DNA of 64,000 nucleotides, taken from contig NZ_SAUN01000001.1 of NCBI RefSeq assembly GCF_004011505.1, positions 8,335,501 through 8,399,500 on the forward strand, in the 5' to 3' direction. Each line of letters begins with the position of its first letter. Position 1 is the stretch's first letter. The stretch comes from Nonomuraea polychroma (GTDB taxonomy: Bacteria; Actinomycetota; Actinomycetes; Streptosporangiales; Streptosporangiaceae). Below, in pieces: positions 38,322-47,575 of this stretch. The notes beneath the pieces are model-generated. The model did no database searches. It was given only the letters and a program-made list of their open reading frames with translations, and was not told where the DNA came from. A program made the position numbers and the translations under genes.

Positions 38322-39380
38322 TCAGCCGCGTAGCGATCGCGGAAGGCCGAATATCGTCAGAAGTGCGTTGTCGTGGAATCGCGTCAATGCGTTGATCCGG
38401 TTGCCGGCCAGGGTCAGCAGGAGCACTCCGTGTGCGTGCAGGATCGGCGTCCGCGGGTCACGTATGTAGTAGCCGAATGCCGGTTGGCCGTTCGCCCGCG
38501 TCGGGATCAGCACGTGTCGGCGGCCGTCGCGTAGCGCGACGGTAGCCAGGAAATGCCAGATGGCGTCCACGCCCTGGTATTCCAGCGGCAGTGGCGGCAT
38601 GGTCAGCCACGCGTCGTTCGTCAGCATGGCCACGATGGCATCGACATCTCCGGCCTCGAATGCGCGGCTGAAATCCGCCACGATCCGACGCTCTTGTGGC
38701 GAGTTCGGGAGCGGGGCGCTCTCCCGGTCGGGACCCGGGAGCTCATGCGACAGCGCACTCCGTGCTCTTTTCAGGGCGCTGGTCACCGCGTTTTCGGTCG
38801 TGTCGAGAATGTTCGCCACCTCGACGGCCCGGAACCCCAGGACGTCACGGAGCACCAATACGGCCCGTTGCCTCGGCGGCAATTGCTGCAGCGCCGCCAG
38901 GAACGCCAGCGACACCGACTCCCTGACCTCGTATCGCGCCTCCGGTCCGGGCATGTGGTCGGCGATCTCGTCGAGCAGCACATCGGGGTACGGCTCCAGC
39001 CAGCTCGGTTCCGCTCGGCGGTGCGACGGCTCGGGCAACGGGACCTCCGGTCGGTAGGCCGGATGCGGACGACGTGCGCCGGCGCGCAGTGCGTTGAGAC
39101 AGCGGTTGGTCGCGATGCGGTAGAGCCACGTCCGCAGCGACGCGCGTTCCTCGTAGCCGCCGATCCCGCGCCATGCCGCCAGCAACGTCTCCTGCAGCAG
39201 ATCCTCGGCGTCCTGCACGGAGCCGAGGATGCGGTAACAGTGCACCTGGAGCTCACGTCGGTATGGCTCGACGATCTCACGGAACGCCTCACCATCTCCT
39301 CCCCGCGCCAGAGCCAGCAGATCTTCGGCCGAGCGCTGGGCAGGGGCCGAGGCGTCGGTTTGCGGCGGGATCCCTCGCAT
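38322..39380 (-). CDS. ECF sigma factor with SnoaL-like C-terminal domain (SigX5/TIGR02960-like)
   Basis: A protein of 352 residues. Sigma 2 (CYRILGSVQDAEDLLQETLL, WLYRIATNRCLNALRA) and sigma 4 (QLPPRQRAVLVLRDVLGF, ILDTTENAVTSALKRARSAL) are followed by about 130 residues of SnoaL-like fold ending in TLAGNRINALTRF. The WLEPYPDVLLDEIADHMPGP linker and overall length fit the SigG/SigX5 branch. No ECF41-type DGGGR/NPDKL signature is seen. ATG 39380 has AAGGAG 7 bases upstream. An MFS exporter gene follows in the same transcription unit. Confidence 0.9.
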   Translation of the reverse strand: MRGIPPQTDASAPAQRSAEDLLALARGGDGEAFREIVEPYRRELQVHCYRILGSVQDAEDLLQETLLAAWRGIGGYEERASLRTWLYRIATNRCLNALRAGARRPHPAYRPEVPLPEPSHRRAEPSWLEPYPDVLLDEIADHMPGPEARYEVRESVSLAFLAALQQLPPRQRAVLVLRDVLGFRAVEVANILDTTENAVTSALKRARSALSHELPGPDRESAPLPNSPQERRIVADFSRAFEAGDVDAIVAMLTNDAWLTMPPLPLEYQGVDAIWHFLATVALRDGRRHVLIPTRANGQPAFGYYIRDPRTPILHAHGVLLLTLAGNRINALTRFHDNALLTIFGLPRSLRG

Positions 39381-39598
39381 GTTGGCTCCTTGCTCTCCTG
39401 CGGTCCATCTCACATGGATGGACACCACCGGTGCCGGAAAGTGGTCGCAGGAGGTGTTTGTGCTGGTGGATGGGCTCGCGATCAGCGGCGACCCAGGCTC
39501 AGACGTGCAAGGGGATGGTTGGGGCCCAAACTTTACCCGTTATTGGGATGCCCGTTATGGTGGTCCGTCAAGATCCAATCGCGTCATGAGGTTGAAGT

Positions 39599-40012
39599 AT
39601 GGAACGCAAGAAGCTCACATCCGCTCTGCTCGTACCTGCCGCGGCGGCCGGCCTGCTGCTGGCCCCGGCAACGACCGCCTCCGCACAGGCCAGTGTGGCC
39701 ACCACCGTGACCAAGGCTGCCTCCGCGTCGGCAGGAGCCTATGTCGAGCGTGACAGCGTCAGGTGCTCCAAGCCCAGGAACCAGTTCGCCAACTACTCCT
39801 GGGGTGAGGGCAACACCAGTGTGACCATTTACTTCAACAACCACTGCAGCCACAGGGTCAGTGTCCGGATCAAGTTCGTGAGGAAGGGCTCGGTCGGCGA
39901 CCAGGCCGCCAAGTACCGCTGCATGACGGTCAACGCCAAGACCAAGGGCAAGAAGAAGTTCTACGCCGCCGTCTACAAGCCGTATTCCGTGACCCGGGTC
40001 AAGAGCTGCTAG
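39599..40012 (+). CDS. secreted hypothetical protein with four cysteines
   Basis: A protein of 137 residues with a clear Sec signal peptide (basic MERKKL, hydrophobic core, ATTASAQA cleavage region). The mature part of about 105 residues is basic, with Cys in VRCSKP, NNHCSHR, YRCMTV and a C-terminal Cys, allowing two disulfides. YSWGEGNTSVTIYFNN suggests a beta-rich fold. No family is recognised; small secreted beta proteins of this type occur widely in Streptosporangiales. It ends before a hairpin at 40041-40070. Confidence 0.72.
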   Translation: MERKKLTSALLVPAAAAGLLLAPATTASAQASVATTVTKAASASAGAYVERDSVRCSKPRNQFANYSWGEGNTSVTIYFNNHCSHRVSVRIKFVRKGSVGDQAAKYRCMTVNAKTKGKKKFYAAVYKPYSVTRVKSC

Positions 40013-40040
40013 CGAGCCGCGGGCGGTAGGCGCCCAGGTG

Positions 40041-40070
40041 CGGCCCGGCGACCGTGGGGCCGCCGGGCCG
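40041..40070. terminator. GC-rich hairpin between convergent genes
   Basis: Perfect 10-bp inverted repeat CGGCCCGGCG (40041-40050) and CGCCGGGCCG (40061-40070) with a 10-base loop. It has no T-tract. Its place between the convergent secreted protein and P450 genes suggests a bidirectional terminator. Confidence 0.55.
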
Positions 40071-40082
40071 GACGCCTGCACG

Positions 40083-41303
40083 TCAGGGATTGGCGATACC
40101 GAGGTTGACCGGCAAGGTCAGCGGGCCGATCGTGAAGAACGACGGCGAGTACGCAATGTCGTCGGGGTCGATCGCGAGGCTGAGCCCCGGCAGCCGCCGG
40201 TACAGCGAGGCCAGCGCCAACCGGCTCTCCATCCGGGCCAGCGGCGCCCCGATGCAATACCGGGGGCCGTGGCCGAAGCCGAGATGTCCGGTCTGCTCGC
40301 GGGTGAGGTCGAACTGGTTCGCGCTCTCGCCGTACTCCGCCGGGTCGATGCCACTCGCCTGGTAGACCACGCCCACCGCCTTGCCTTTGGGGATGTGCAC
40401 CCCGGCGATGGTCACGTCCTCGGCCGTGAAACGGAAGCTGGTCATCATCACCGAGTGGCGGTAGCGCAGGGTCTCCTCGACCACGTCGGCCCACCGGTCC
40501 TCGGCCTTGGCCAGCGCGAGCTGGCCGGGGTTCTGTGCCAGCGCCACGATGGCGTGCCCGAGCAGGTGGACGGTGGTCTCGTGGCCGGCGACGAGCATGA
40601 GCCACAACACGCCGACCAGTTCGTCGGTGGTGAGCTTGTCCCCCTCGTCGCGGGCCTGAACCAGGCCGGAGGTGAGGTCCTCGCCCGGCTCCCGCTGCTT
40701 GCGCTCCACCAGATCGTGCAGGAAGGCCTGAAGGTCGTTCTGCGTGGCGAACGCCACCTCCGGCGGAGTGGTGTGCGCCAGCAGCGTGGAGGTCCAGTTC
40801 CGCAGCCGCAGCCGGTCCTCGGCCGACACGCCGAACAACTCGCAGATCACCCACATCGGCAGCGCCTCGGTGAAGGCGGGGACCAGGTCGACGCCGTCGC
40901 CTGCGGCCACCACGTCATCCAGCAGCCCATCGACGATCTGCTGGATCCGCGGCTCCATGGCCTGCACCCGGGCCGGTGTGAACGCCCTGCCGACCAGGCT
41001 GCGCAGCCGCTTGTGATCGCCTCCGTCCACGGTGGACAGGTGACCTCCCTGAATGATGGCGCGGAGCGGCCAGTCTTCGGGAATCGATCCGTCGTAGAGA
41101 GCAGGCCAGTGTTCGGGAGCCCTGAGGAAGGTCTTGTTGTCCCCGGCGAGGATCTCGCGTACGGCCTTGTGGGTCAGCGCCAGGTAGGCGGGCACGCCCC
41201 CTGGGAATTCCACCTCGACCACGGGAGCGATCTCCCGTATCCGGATGCAGGTGTCGAGCGGGTGTTCGTCCGCGGCGGGGAAGGAGGGGAGGTTCGTTGC
41301 CAT
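40083..41303 (-). CDS. cytochrome P450
   Basis: A soluble bacterial P450 of 406 residues. The I-helix oxygen-binding motif is VAGHETT, the K-helix ExxR is EETLR, and the haem-binding loop FGHGPRYCIGAPLAR contains the axial Cys. Length and motifs fit class I bacterial P450s, which need separate ferredoxin and ferredoxin reductase; none is adjacent. The substrate is unknown. ATG 41303 follows AGGGG-like purines. A 9-bp inverted repeat operator candidate lies about 50 bases upstream. Confidence 0.95.
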   Translation of the reverse strand: MATNLPSFPAADEHPLDTCIRIREIAPVVEVEFPGGVPAYLALTHKAVREILAGDNKTFLRAPEHWPALYDGSIPEDWPLRAIIQGGHLSTVDGGDHKRLRSLVGRAFTPARVQAMEPRIQQIVDGLLDDVVAAGDGVDLVPAFTEALPMWVICELFGVSAEDRLRLRNWTSTLLAHTTPPEVAFATQNDLQAFLHDLVERKQREPGEDLTSGLVQARDEGDKLTTDELVGVLWLMLVAGHETTVHLLGHAIVALAQNPGQLALAKAEDRWADVVEETLRYRHSVMMTSFRFTAEDVTIAGVHIPKGKAVGVVYQASGIDPAEYGESANQFDLTREQTGHLGFGHGPRYCIGAPLARMESRLALASLYRRLPGLSLAIDPDDIAYSPSFFTIGPLTLPVNLGIANP

Positions 41304-41353
41304 GAGACCCCTTGGGGAGGAAGCCGGTAGGTGATCTCATCACATATCGGTTG

Positions 41354-41383
41354 TGATCTTCGATCAACACCACACGAAGATCA
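41354..41383. promoter_or_regulatory. inverted-repeat operator candidate upstream of the P450 gene
   Basis: TGATCTTCG (41354-41362) and CGAAGATCA (41375-41383) form a perfect 9-bp inverted repeat with a 12-base spacer. GTGATC also recurs on both sides (about 41334 and 41389). It lies between the pseudokinase 3' end and the P450 start, so it most likely controls the P450. Confidence 0.45.
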
Positions 41384-41428
41384 GTAATGTGATCGCTACC
41401 TGGCGTTCATGCGGTCTCGCCGTGGACG

Positions 41429-42811
41429 TCAGGACCGCTCGACCTCAAAGGTGCTGCAACCCCCGGCCAGGATGGTCCCCTTGATGGTGGAGGGTCGGTC
41501 CTGGGTGAGCGTCGCGCGCAGGTCGACCATGACATACTCGCCCGGCCGGTCGATCCAGCGCTCGCCCTTCAGCTCCAGGACCCGTCCGTCCAGCCGGCCG
41601 CTCATGGCGAAGGAGCCGGAGGGCACGCCGGGGTTGCTGGGGTCGGCCTCGAAGGCGAAGACGGCCTCCAGTTCGTCCGACGACGTCTCCTTGATCGTGA
41701 GCTCAAGAGCGGTCTTGCCCTGGTTGCACAGGTACGTGCCGGTCCACCGGCCGGCCACCGAGACGCGCCCGGCTGGCGGAGTCGCCACGACGGCGCTGGG
41801 GGTGGCGACCGCGACCGGTTCCGGTTGCCGCTGATTGAGCAGGAGCACCACAGCGGTGGCACCCGCCGCGAGCAAGATCACGATCCCGGCGGTCAGCCCG
41901 ACCACCAGGCCGGTCGAGCTCTTCGACGGGACAGGCGCTGCGGCATAAGCAGGAGGTCCGGCATAGGCAGGCGGCGGGGCATAAGCGGGCGATGGGGCAT
42001 AAGCGGGCGGCGGCCCGGCGAAGTCGGGCCGGCCCGGCACTGCTCCGTGCAGGAACGCCAGCACCTCCTGCGCGGTCGGCCGGTATTCGGGCTGCTTGGC
42101 CAGACATCGGTCCAGGATGGGCTGGAGTGGCGGCGGCATCCGCGACAGGTCCACGGGGGTGTGCAGGACCCGATGGGACACGGCGGCCACGCTGTCCTCG
42201 CCGAAAGCGGACATCCCGGTCCCGGCGTAGATCATCGTCACGGCCCAGGAGAACAGGTCGGACGCCGGTCCCGCCGGGTGACCTGCCACTTGCTCAGGCG
42301 ACAGGTACGCGGGCACAAAGCCCGGCTCCGGCGGCCGCGGGATCCCGAAACCGATCACCTTCGGCCCTTCGGGGCCAAGTAACACCATGGCGGGGCTGAA
42401 GTCCAGGTGGGCGATGCCCGCCCGGTGCATCGCCGCCAGCGCGGCCATCGTGGTGGTCGCCAGCCAGTGCAGCTGACCGGCGTCACGTGGGCCTTCCTGG
42501 CGGATCACCTGCGCCAGGGGCACCCCCTGCACGTATTCGCTGACCACGTAGAGCCGGTCACCGTACATTCCGGCCGTCAGCACACGCGCGCTTGACGGCT
42601 CCGTCACCTGCTGCGCGGCGGCCACCGCGCGCTGCGTCTCGGCATCGGCCGCGGGCAGCAGCTTGATCGCCGCATATCCGTTCGCCGAGCGGCCCAGGTA
42701 GACGGCCGACTGCCGGCCTCGGCTCAGCACACCGACAAGGGCGTACTCCCCCAGTTGCGCGGGATCCGCCCCGGTTAACGCTTGCACCCCGTCCATATGG
42801 ATTCCGACCAT
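41429..42811 (-). CDS. membrane-anchored Ser/Thr pseudokinase with extracellular domain
   Basis: A protein of 460 residues with a Hanks-type kinase fold at about 22-265, a Pro/Ala/Tyr-rich linker with repeated AYAPxP units, a transmembrane helix near 310-330 and an extracellular domain of about 120 residues with two Cys. Lys50 (AAIK) and Asp137 (catalytic-loop HLD) are kept. The DFG motif is Gly154-Phe-Gly, so the metal-binding Asp is lost; the catalytic-loop Asn is Met142 and the glycine loop is degenerate. It is therefore predicted to be a pseudokinase. It starts 7 bases after the PL8 lyase stop, so the two form an operon. ATG 42796 is an alternative start. Confidence 0.85.
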   Translation of the reverse strand: MVGIHMDGVQALTGADPAQLGEYALVGVLSRGRQSAVYLGRSANGYAAIKLLPAADAETQRAVAAAQQVTEPSSARVLTAGMYGDRLYVVSEYVQGVPLAQVIRQEGPRDAGQLHWLATTTMAALAAMHRAGIAHLDFSPAMVLLGPEGPKVIGFGIPRPPEPGFVPAYLSPEQVAGHPAGPASDLFSWAVTMIYAGTGMSAFGEDSVAAVSHRVLHTPVDLSRMPPPLQPILDRCLAKQPEYRPTAQEVLAFLHGAVPGRPDFAGPPPAYAPSPAYAPPPAYAGPPAYAAAPVPSKSSTGLVVGLTAGIVILLAAGATAVVLLLNQRQPEPVAVATPSAVVATPPAGRVSVAGRWTGTYLCNQGKTALELTIKETSSDELEAVFAFEADPSNPGVPSGSFAMSGRLDGRVLELKGERWIDRPGEYVMVDLRATLTQDRPSTIKGTILAGGCSTFEVERS

Positions 42812-42818
42812 CGTGAAT

Positions 42819-45323
42819 TCAGCGGAGGGTGGCGGTGAAGGTGCGGCCGTAGGCGTGGCGGGTCGTGGCCTGGACCAGGGTGCCGCCCGGTACGCGCCGT
42901 ACCGTCACCCCCTCGTCGGCTGAGTCGACGCGGAGGGACGTGCCGTGCAGGACGACGGAGACGCGGTCACGTTTCATCGTGGGGTCGGACAGGGCGACGA
43001 CCGTGCGCTCGCCTGACTGGACGATGACCGAGGCGGGGCCGTCGACGAGCAGGTGCCCGGCGTGGCGCGGGCCGTCGGTGAAGACGTTGGCGGCGACGAT
43101 CCCGAGGGTCTTGTGCTTGATCGCCTGCACGTGCCGGTTGTTGGCGAGGACGGTCAGCGGGCCGTCCGCGTAGCCGCGCAGGCGGCCCTCGGTCGCGTTC
43201 GGGACCAGGGCGTAGGCCAGGGCGGGGAGGTCGCCGGTGGCGGGGTGGGTGACCGAGGCGGTGAAGACGTTCTTGGTCACGCTGGTGTCGGGGTTGGCCG
43301 TACGCACGACTCTGCGGCTGCGGGTCACCGTCTCCAGCCCGGCCGCGACGGGTTGCCTGGTGAGGAAGGCGTAGCCGATCGCGGTACGCCGGGTGCCGTT
43401 GGCGTACTGCAGCCACCGCGGCGGCGTGGTGTCGCCCGCCTGCCAGGCCCCGCCGTCCCAACGCTCGCCGGTGAGCACGACCGCGTCGCCGGGGGCGGCG
43501 ATGCGGCTGTCCACCGTGGTCACCGCGGCGCGGCCGCCCTGTCCGGAGACGTCCGCGACCAGCACCACGATCTCGTCGTCGAGCAGGAACCAGGACTTGG
43601 TCGCGCGGGCGTTCCGGTAGGCGACGAAGTCGTCGGGCAGGATGCCCGCCTGTTTGGCGGTGTAGGCGGCGTCGTCGGACTGGACCATGCCGGCCGCGCC
43701 GTACGCGCCGAGCGTCGCGCCGCCGGAGAAGGCGTTCCCGGCGCGCGGGAAGTACACGTAGGTGTTCTGGGACTGCGAGGAGGAGGTGAAGTTCAGCGGG
43801 TGGCCCGGGTTCTCGTACCAGAACCGGCCGTACAGCTCGGGCACCGTGCGCCGCTCCTCCACCGGCGCGGTGACCCCAGCCAGCCGGTACGGCGAGACGG
43901 CCGTGTAGTAGTCGACGCCGAAGACCTCGCGCTGGTCCTCGCCCGCGAGGTAGAGGTAGTACGCGCCGTCGCCCTGGAACCAGGGCATGAGGTTCTCGCC
44001 GTTCATGTACTCGTATTTGCTGATCCGGTCCGAGCTGCGCGCCAGGGCGAAGGCGTAGCGGGGGCGCCGGTGGACGGTCCTGTCCATGGCGTTGTACGCC
44101 AGGCAGCGCTCGGGCGGATTCAGGTCGGCGGCCGGGATGGCGGAATCGGCGCGGATGGCCGCATAGCGGGCGATGCTGACGGGGGAGACGAAGGCGGCCG
44201 TGTCCGCGGCCGGCAGGAACTTGACGTATTTCTTCAGGGCGAGAGCGCCGGGGTCCTCGACGTGGTCGGCCAGGTCGGCGATGGCCTCCACGATCGTCCC
44301 GACGTCGGCGTAGCCGGTCGTGGTACGCGAGACCGCCCGCCCCTTGACGATCTCCATCATCCAGCCCTCGAAGATCAGCGGGGCGAAGCCGTCGGCGATC
44401 CAGCGGTACACCACGCCCGGCAGGTCCGAGCCGCCACCGGTCGACACGCCTTCGAGCGTCTTGAGGGTCTGCACGACGCGGGTCAGCAGGGCCCGACCGT
44501 AGGAGCCGGTGTAGGCGACCGAGTGGTGCTGGATGAAGGAGCCGTCGCGGTAGTAGCCGTCGGTGACGCCGTGCTGGAGGTTGTAGGGGTCGATCGTGGC
44601 GAAGACGGTGGCCTGGTCGGAGATGGCCTTGCCGACGCGGGCGTCGTCGCTGGTCAGCGCGCCCTGCAGGATCCGGTTGGCGGCGATGTCGGCCAGGTTC
44701 GCCCCGGTGTGGAAGCGGGAGTCGAGGTCGATGTCGCCGTCCTTGCCGTTGCGCAGGTAGGCGTCCATGGAGGCGATGTACGTCGCCACCAGCTCGGGCC
44801 GTTCCTCCCGCACCCGTTCGGCCAGCAGGACCAGCGTTCTGCTGACGTGAGTCGGGATGCCGATCTCCCAGTTGTGCCAGTTGCCGTAGTAGCCCGCCGA
44901 CTGGTCGGCGAAGTAGCGCTCGTGCAACCACTGCAGGCCGTTGACGACCCTTCCCTGGGCGGCGGTGTCGCCGTTGAGCTCGCCGCCCGGCGTGCGGGTC
45001 GCGAGCGCGATCTCGTACAGGTATTGGTAGGCGAGCCGCAGGTTGACGTCGTCGGTGCCGAGCTTCAGGCCGGCGAACAGCTCGCCGTCGCCGGCCTGGT
45101 CCATGGCGGTCAGCCGCTGCCTGGCGGTCCTGACGATGGCGGCAAGCTTGCCCGCGACCTCGGGCCGGGCGTTGACGTCCGCGGTTCCCGCGAAGATCGC
45201 CACGGTGTTGGCGAGCAGCCGCGCGTGATCGACCCCTGCCGCGGCACGCGCGGGGGAGGCTACGGCGAGCAGGCCGGCGGCGGGGAGCAGGGAGAGAACC
45301 TGGCGACGAGACAAGTGCGGCAC
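42819..45323 (-). CDS. secreted polysaccharide lyase family 8 enzyme
   Basis: A protein of 834 residues with a Tat-type signal (SRRQVLSLLPAAGLLAVASPARA). An N-terminal alpha/alpha toroid carries the PL8 active site: Asn in NWHNWEIG, His and Tyr in DGSFIQHHSVAYTGSYG. The central beta domain and small C-terminal beta domain follow (SSSQSQNTYVYFPRAGNAF, TLVQATTRHAYGRTFTATL). PL8 enzymes cleave hyaluronan, chondroitin or xanthan by beta-elimination. Which substrate is used here cannot be told. The pseudokinase gene follows 7 bases downstream. Confidence 0.92.
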   Translation of the reverse strand: MPHLSRRQVLSLLPAAGLLAVASPARAAAGVDHARLLANTVAIFAGTADVNARPEVAGKLAAIVRTARQRLTAMDQAGDGELFAGLKLGTDDVNLRLAYQYLYEIALATRTPGGELNGDTAAQGRVVNGLQWLHERYFADQSAGYYGNWHNWEIGIPTHVSRTLVLLAERVREERPELVATYIASMDAYLRNGKDGDIDLDSRFHTGANLADIAANRILQGALTSDDARVGKAISDQATVFATIDPYNLQHGVTDGYYRDGSFIQHHSVAYTGSYGRALLTRVVQTLKTLEGVSTGGGSDLPGVVYRWIADGFAPLIFEGWMMEIVKGRAVSRTTTGYADVGTIVEAIADLADHVEDPGALALKKYVKFLPAADTAAFVSPVSIARYAAIRADSAIPAADLNPPERCLAYNAMDRTVHRRPRYAFALARSSDRISKYEYMNGENLMPWFQGDGAYYLYLAGEDQREVFGVDYYTAVSPYRLAGVTAPVEERRTVPELYGRFWYENPGHPLNFTSSSQSQNTYVYFPRAGNAFSGGATLGAYGAAGMVQSDDAAYTAKQAGILPDDFVAYRNARATKSWFLLDDEIVVLVADVSGQGGRAAVTTVDSRIAAPGDAVVLTGERWDGGAWQAGDTTPPRWLQYANGTRRTAIGYAFLTRQPVAAGLETVTRSRRVVRTANPDTSVTKNVFTASVTHPATGDLPALAYALVPNATEGRLRGYADGPLTVLANNRHVQAIKHKTLGIVAANVFTDGPRHAGHLLVDGPASVIVQSGERTVVALSDPTMKRDRVSVVLHGTSLRVDSADEGVTVRRVPGGTLVQATTRHAYGRTFTATLR

Positions 45324-45428
45324 GGCGGGCTCCCAGGCGTTGGGGATATGCGCGGGCTCACCCTACATGATCTACTTTTGTCAGCCCAGGATCCGCGGAG
45401 CACCCGTTTCCGCGGCGCCGGCTTGAGC

Positions 45429-45451
45429 CCTTCGCGTCCGTGACGCGAAGG
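45429..45451. promoter_or_regulatory. inverted repeat in the divergent PL8/MFS control region
   Basis: CCTTCGCG (45429-45436) and CGCGAAGG (45444-45451) form a perfect 8-bp inverted repeat around TCCGTGA. It lies 106 bases upstream of the PL8 gene and 91 bases upstream of the MFS gene. It may be an operator or a small hairpin. Confidence 0.35.
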
Positions 45452-45541
45452 TGGCCCGCCTGGCGTCGCGGCGGCCGGAAAATGGGAGGCGCGGCGTGGA
45501 CCGGGACGGATAGCCTTGCCACGTGATCTTGTCCGTGGCCG

Positions 45542-46780
45542 ATGAAGGCTGACACACGGCCGGCGACCGGCTCGTTGTGGCGGGACCGTGACTTCCTGGT
45601 CTTCTGGTGCGCGCAGACGCTGTCAGTGGCGGGCGACTCGTTCGCGCTCATCGCGGTGCCCCTCCTCGTCCTCAACGTCACCGGCTCGGTCGCCCAGATG
45701 GGGCTGCTCACCGGCGTGTCGGGGGCGGCGTCGGTGGCGGCCGGGGTGTTCGCGGGCGTGCTCGCCGACCGGTTCGACCGGCGCCGGCTGCTCGTCGCCT
45801 GCGACGTCATCCGGCTCGTCCTGTACGCGACGATCCCGGTGGTCTGGGTGTTCGGTCAGCACGTCTGGCTCCTGTACGCGGTGCTGCCGATGGCCGCGGC
45901 CGTAGGCATGCTCTTCCAGGTCACGTACGTGGCCGCGGTCCGCGGCCTGGCCGGCGAGACCCGGGTCACCGAGGCCAACGGCATGCTCTACGCCACCGCC
46001 GCCGCGGCGGGCATCCTCGGCCCCAGCCTCGCCGGAGTGGTGAGCGGCCACCTGGGCCCGACCGCCGCGATCGCCCTCAACGCCGCCAGCTTCGGCCTGT
46101 CCGCGGTCGGTGTCCTGCTGACCCGCGCCTCCCGATACGTCGTCGAGCCCGTCGAGCCCACTCCCGGCCGACGGCCGTGGCGGGAACTGCTGGCGGGGGC
46201 GGAGTTCCTGTTCCGGCACCCGGTGCTGCGCACCTTGACCATCCTGCTGTCGTTCTTCATCTTCATGACGCTCGGGCTGACGGACATCGTCATCTACCGG
46301 CTCAAGCACGACCTCGGCCAGCCGGATTCCGTGGTGGGTGTCGTGCTGGGAGTCGGGGCGGCGGGCACGATGGTCGGCTCGATGCTGGTGGCCCGGATGC
46401 GGCGGATGCTCGGGTTCGGGCCGTTGTGGATCGGGGCGCAGGTCGTGTCGGGGCTGGCCATTCTCGGCCTCGGGCTGGCCGGCTCCGTCTGGGGCGTGGC
46501 CGCCATCATGGCCCTCTATCTGGCGTGCGTCAGCTTGGCGGGCATCTGCTCCATGTCGCTGCGCCAGCAGGTGACACCCGCACACCTGCTGGGCCGGGTC
46601 ACGTCGGCCTTCTGGACGATCCACTTCTCACTCGGGCCGGTGGGCGCGGCCGCCCTCGGCTGGGCCGCCGCACGTCATGGCGCGACGGCGGTGTTCATCT
46701 TCGCCGGAGCGTCCTGCCTGCTGCTGGCGCTGGTCGCGCTGGCCACACCCGTACGGCAGCGGCACCCTGAGCGCGCGTGA
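45542..46780 (+). CDS. MFS transporter, DHA3 (enterobactin exporter/macrolide efflux-like) type
   Basis: A 12-helix transporter of 412 residues. It starts with the DHA3-typical SLWRDRDFLVFWCAQTLSVAGDSF-like N-terminus, then GVFAGVLADRFDRRRLLVACD (loop 2-3 motif) and EANGMLYATAAAAGILGPSLAG in helix 5. Relatives export macrolides, tetracyclines or siderophores. Start ATG 45542 is supported by the family N-terminus, with weak upstream purines. Divergent from the PL8 gene. Confidence 0.9.
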   Translation: MKADTRPATGSLWRDRDFLVFWCAQTLSVAGDSFALIAVPLLVLNVTGSVAQMGLLTGVSGAASVAAGVFAGVLADRFDRRRLLVACDVIRLVLYATIPVVWVFGQHVWLLYAVLPMAAAVGMLFQVTYVAAVRGLAGETRVTEANGMLYATAAAAGILGPSLAGVVSGHLGPTAAIALNAASFGLSAVGVLLTRASRYVVEPVEPTPGRRPWRELLAGAEFLFRHPVLRTLTILLSFFIFMTLGLTDIVIYRLKHDLGQPDSVVGVVLGVGAAGTMVGSMLVARMRRMLGFGPLWIGAQVVSGLAILGLGLAGSVWGVAAIMALYLACVSLAGICSMSLRQQVTPAHLLGRVTSAFWTIHFSLGPVGAAALGWAAARHGATAVFIFAGASCLLLALVALATPVRQRHPERA

Positions 46781-46832
46781 CCGCGGCTTTTGTGCTGCGC
46801 CAGGTCGTGTGGGTCCGTGCTGGAATGTGAGC

Positions 46833-47459
46833 ATGGAAACGCTGGCGGATCTTCTCAGCGAGGTGCAGCTCGGGCGCATGCCCGACGCCGACGGCAACGT
46901 GACGATCCTGGCGCAGCCGTCCCCCCGCGACCTCGGAGTCATCGCCTTCACCGCGCACTCCGTGATCTTCGCTGACGTCGATCCGGACTGGATCCGTGAT
47001 CGGCTCCCCGCCGGCCACCTGTCGGCGCCTCTCGGCCCGCCGTTCCTGCAGGCCCTGGCGGAGGAGACAGGACGGAGCATCGGCTCCGTCGACCTGCTGG
47101 CCCTTGCCGAGTCGCTCCCGGGGTCTCCCCCGGTCCCGCTGGACGAGATCACCGGCAGCGATCATCCGCGAGTGGCACGTGCCCGCAGGTATCGCGATTC
47201 CGTACGCGTGTGGTCCGGCCAGGGCGGCCTGCTCACCATCGGGCGCGGGGTGGCGGGCCGGTGGGAGGTCGCGGTCGAGGTCGAGCCCGCGTACCGAGGC
47301 CGCGGAGTGGGCCGGATCCTGGCCGCGTCCGCCCGTCGCCTGGTCCCGGAGCCCGTGTGGGCGCAGGTGGCGCCGGGTAACGCGGCCAGCGTCCGGGCCT
47401 TCCTCGCAGCCGGATACGTACCGGTGGGAGCCGAAGTCCTGCTTTCTCGCCACGGCTAG
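46833..47459 (+). CDS. GNAT-family N-acetyltransferase
   Basis: A protein of 208 residues. The C-terminal half has the GNAT acetyl-CoA pocket: VAVEVEPAYRGRGVGRILAAS (motif A, R/QxxGxG/A) and APGNAASVRAFLAAGYVPVG (motif B). The N-terminal about 100 residues lack recognisable motifs. The acceptor substrate is unknown. ATG 46833 is chosen; GTG 46827 two codons upstream is possible. It follows the MFS gene by 52 bases and may be co-transcribed with it. Confidence 0.82.
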   Translation: METLADLLSEVQLGRMPDADGNVTILAQPSPRDLGVIAFTAHSVIFADVDPDWIRDRLPAGHLSAPLGPPFLQALAEETGRSIGSVDLLALAESLPGSPPVPLDEITGSDHPRVARARRYRDSVRVWSGQGGLLTIGRGVAGRWEVAVEVEPAYRGRGVGRILAASARRLVPEPVWAQVAPGNAASVRAFLAAGYVPVGAEVLLSRHG

Positions 47460-47575
47460 GGCTCCATCACCAGCGCGGGCGCCGATCTCTCTGCCGACTG
47501 TCCTGACGCGGGCATCCGGGAACTCGGGTGTGGGCGACGTGGGCGGGCAACCGTCGACGGGGAAGTCCTCCCATG

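Noticed and set aside
39381..42811. P450, secreted protein and pseudokinase as part of a natural product cluster
   Set aside because: No core biosynthetic enzyme (PKS, NRPS, terpene cyclase, lanthipeptide synthetase) is present nearby, so a biosynthetic cluster is not supported.
43053..45443. Long plus-strand frame opposite the PL8 lyase
   Set aside because: No domain is recognisable, and the minus-strand PL8 enzyme has signal peptide and complete catalytic motifs.
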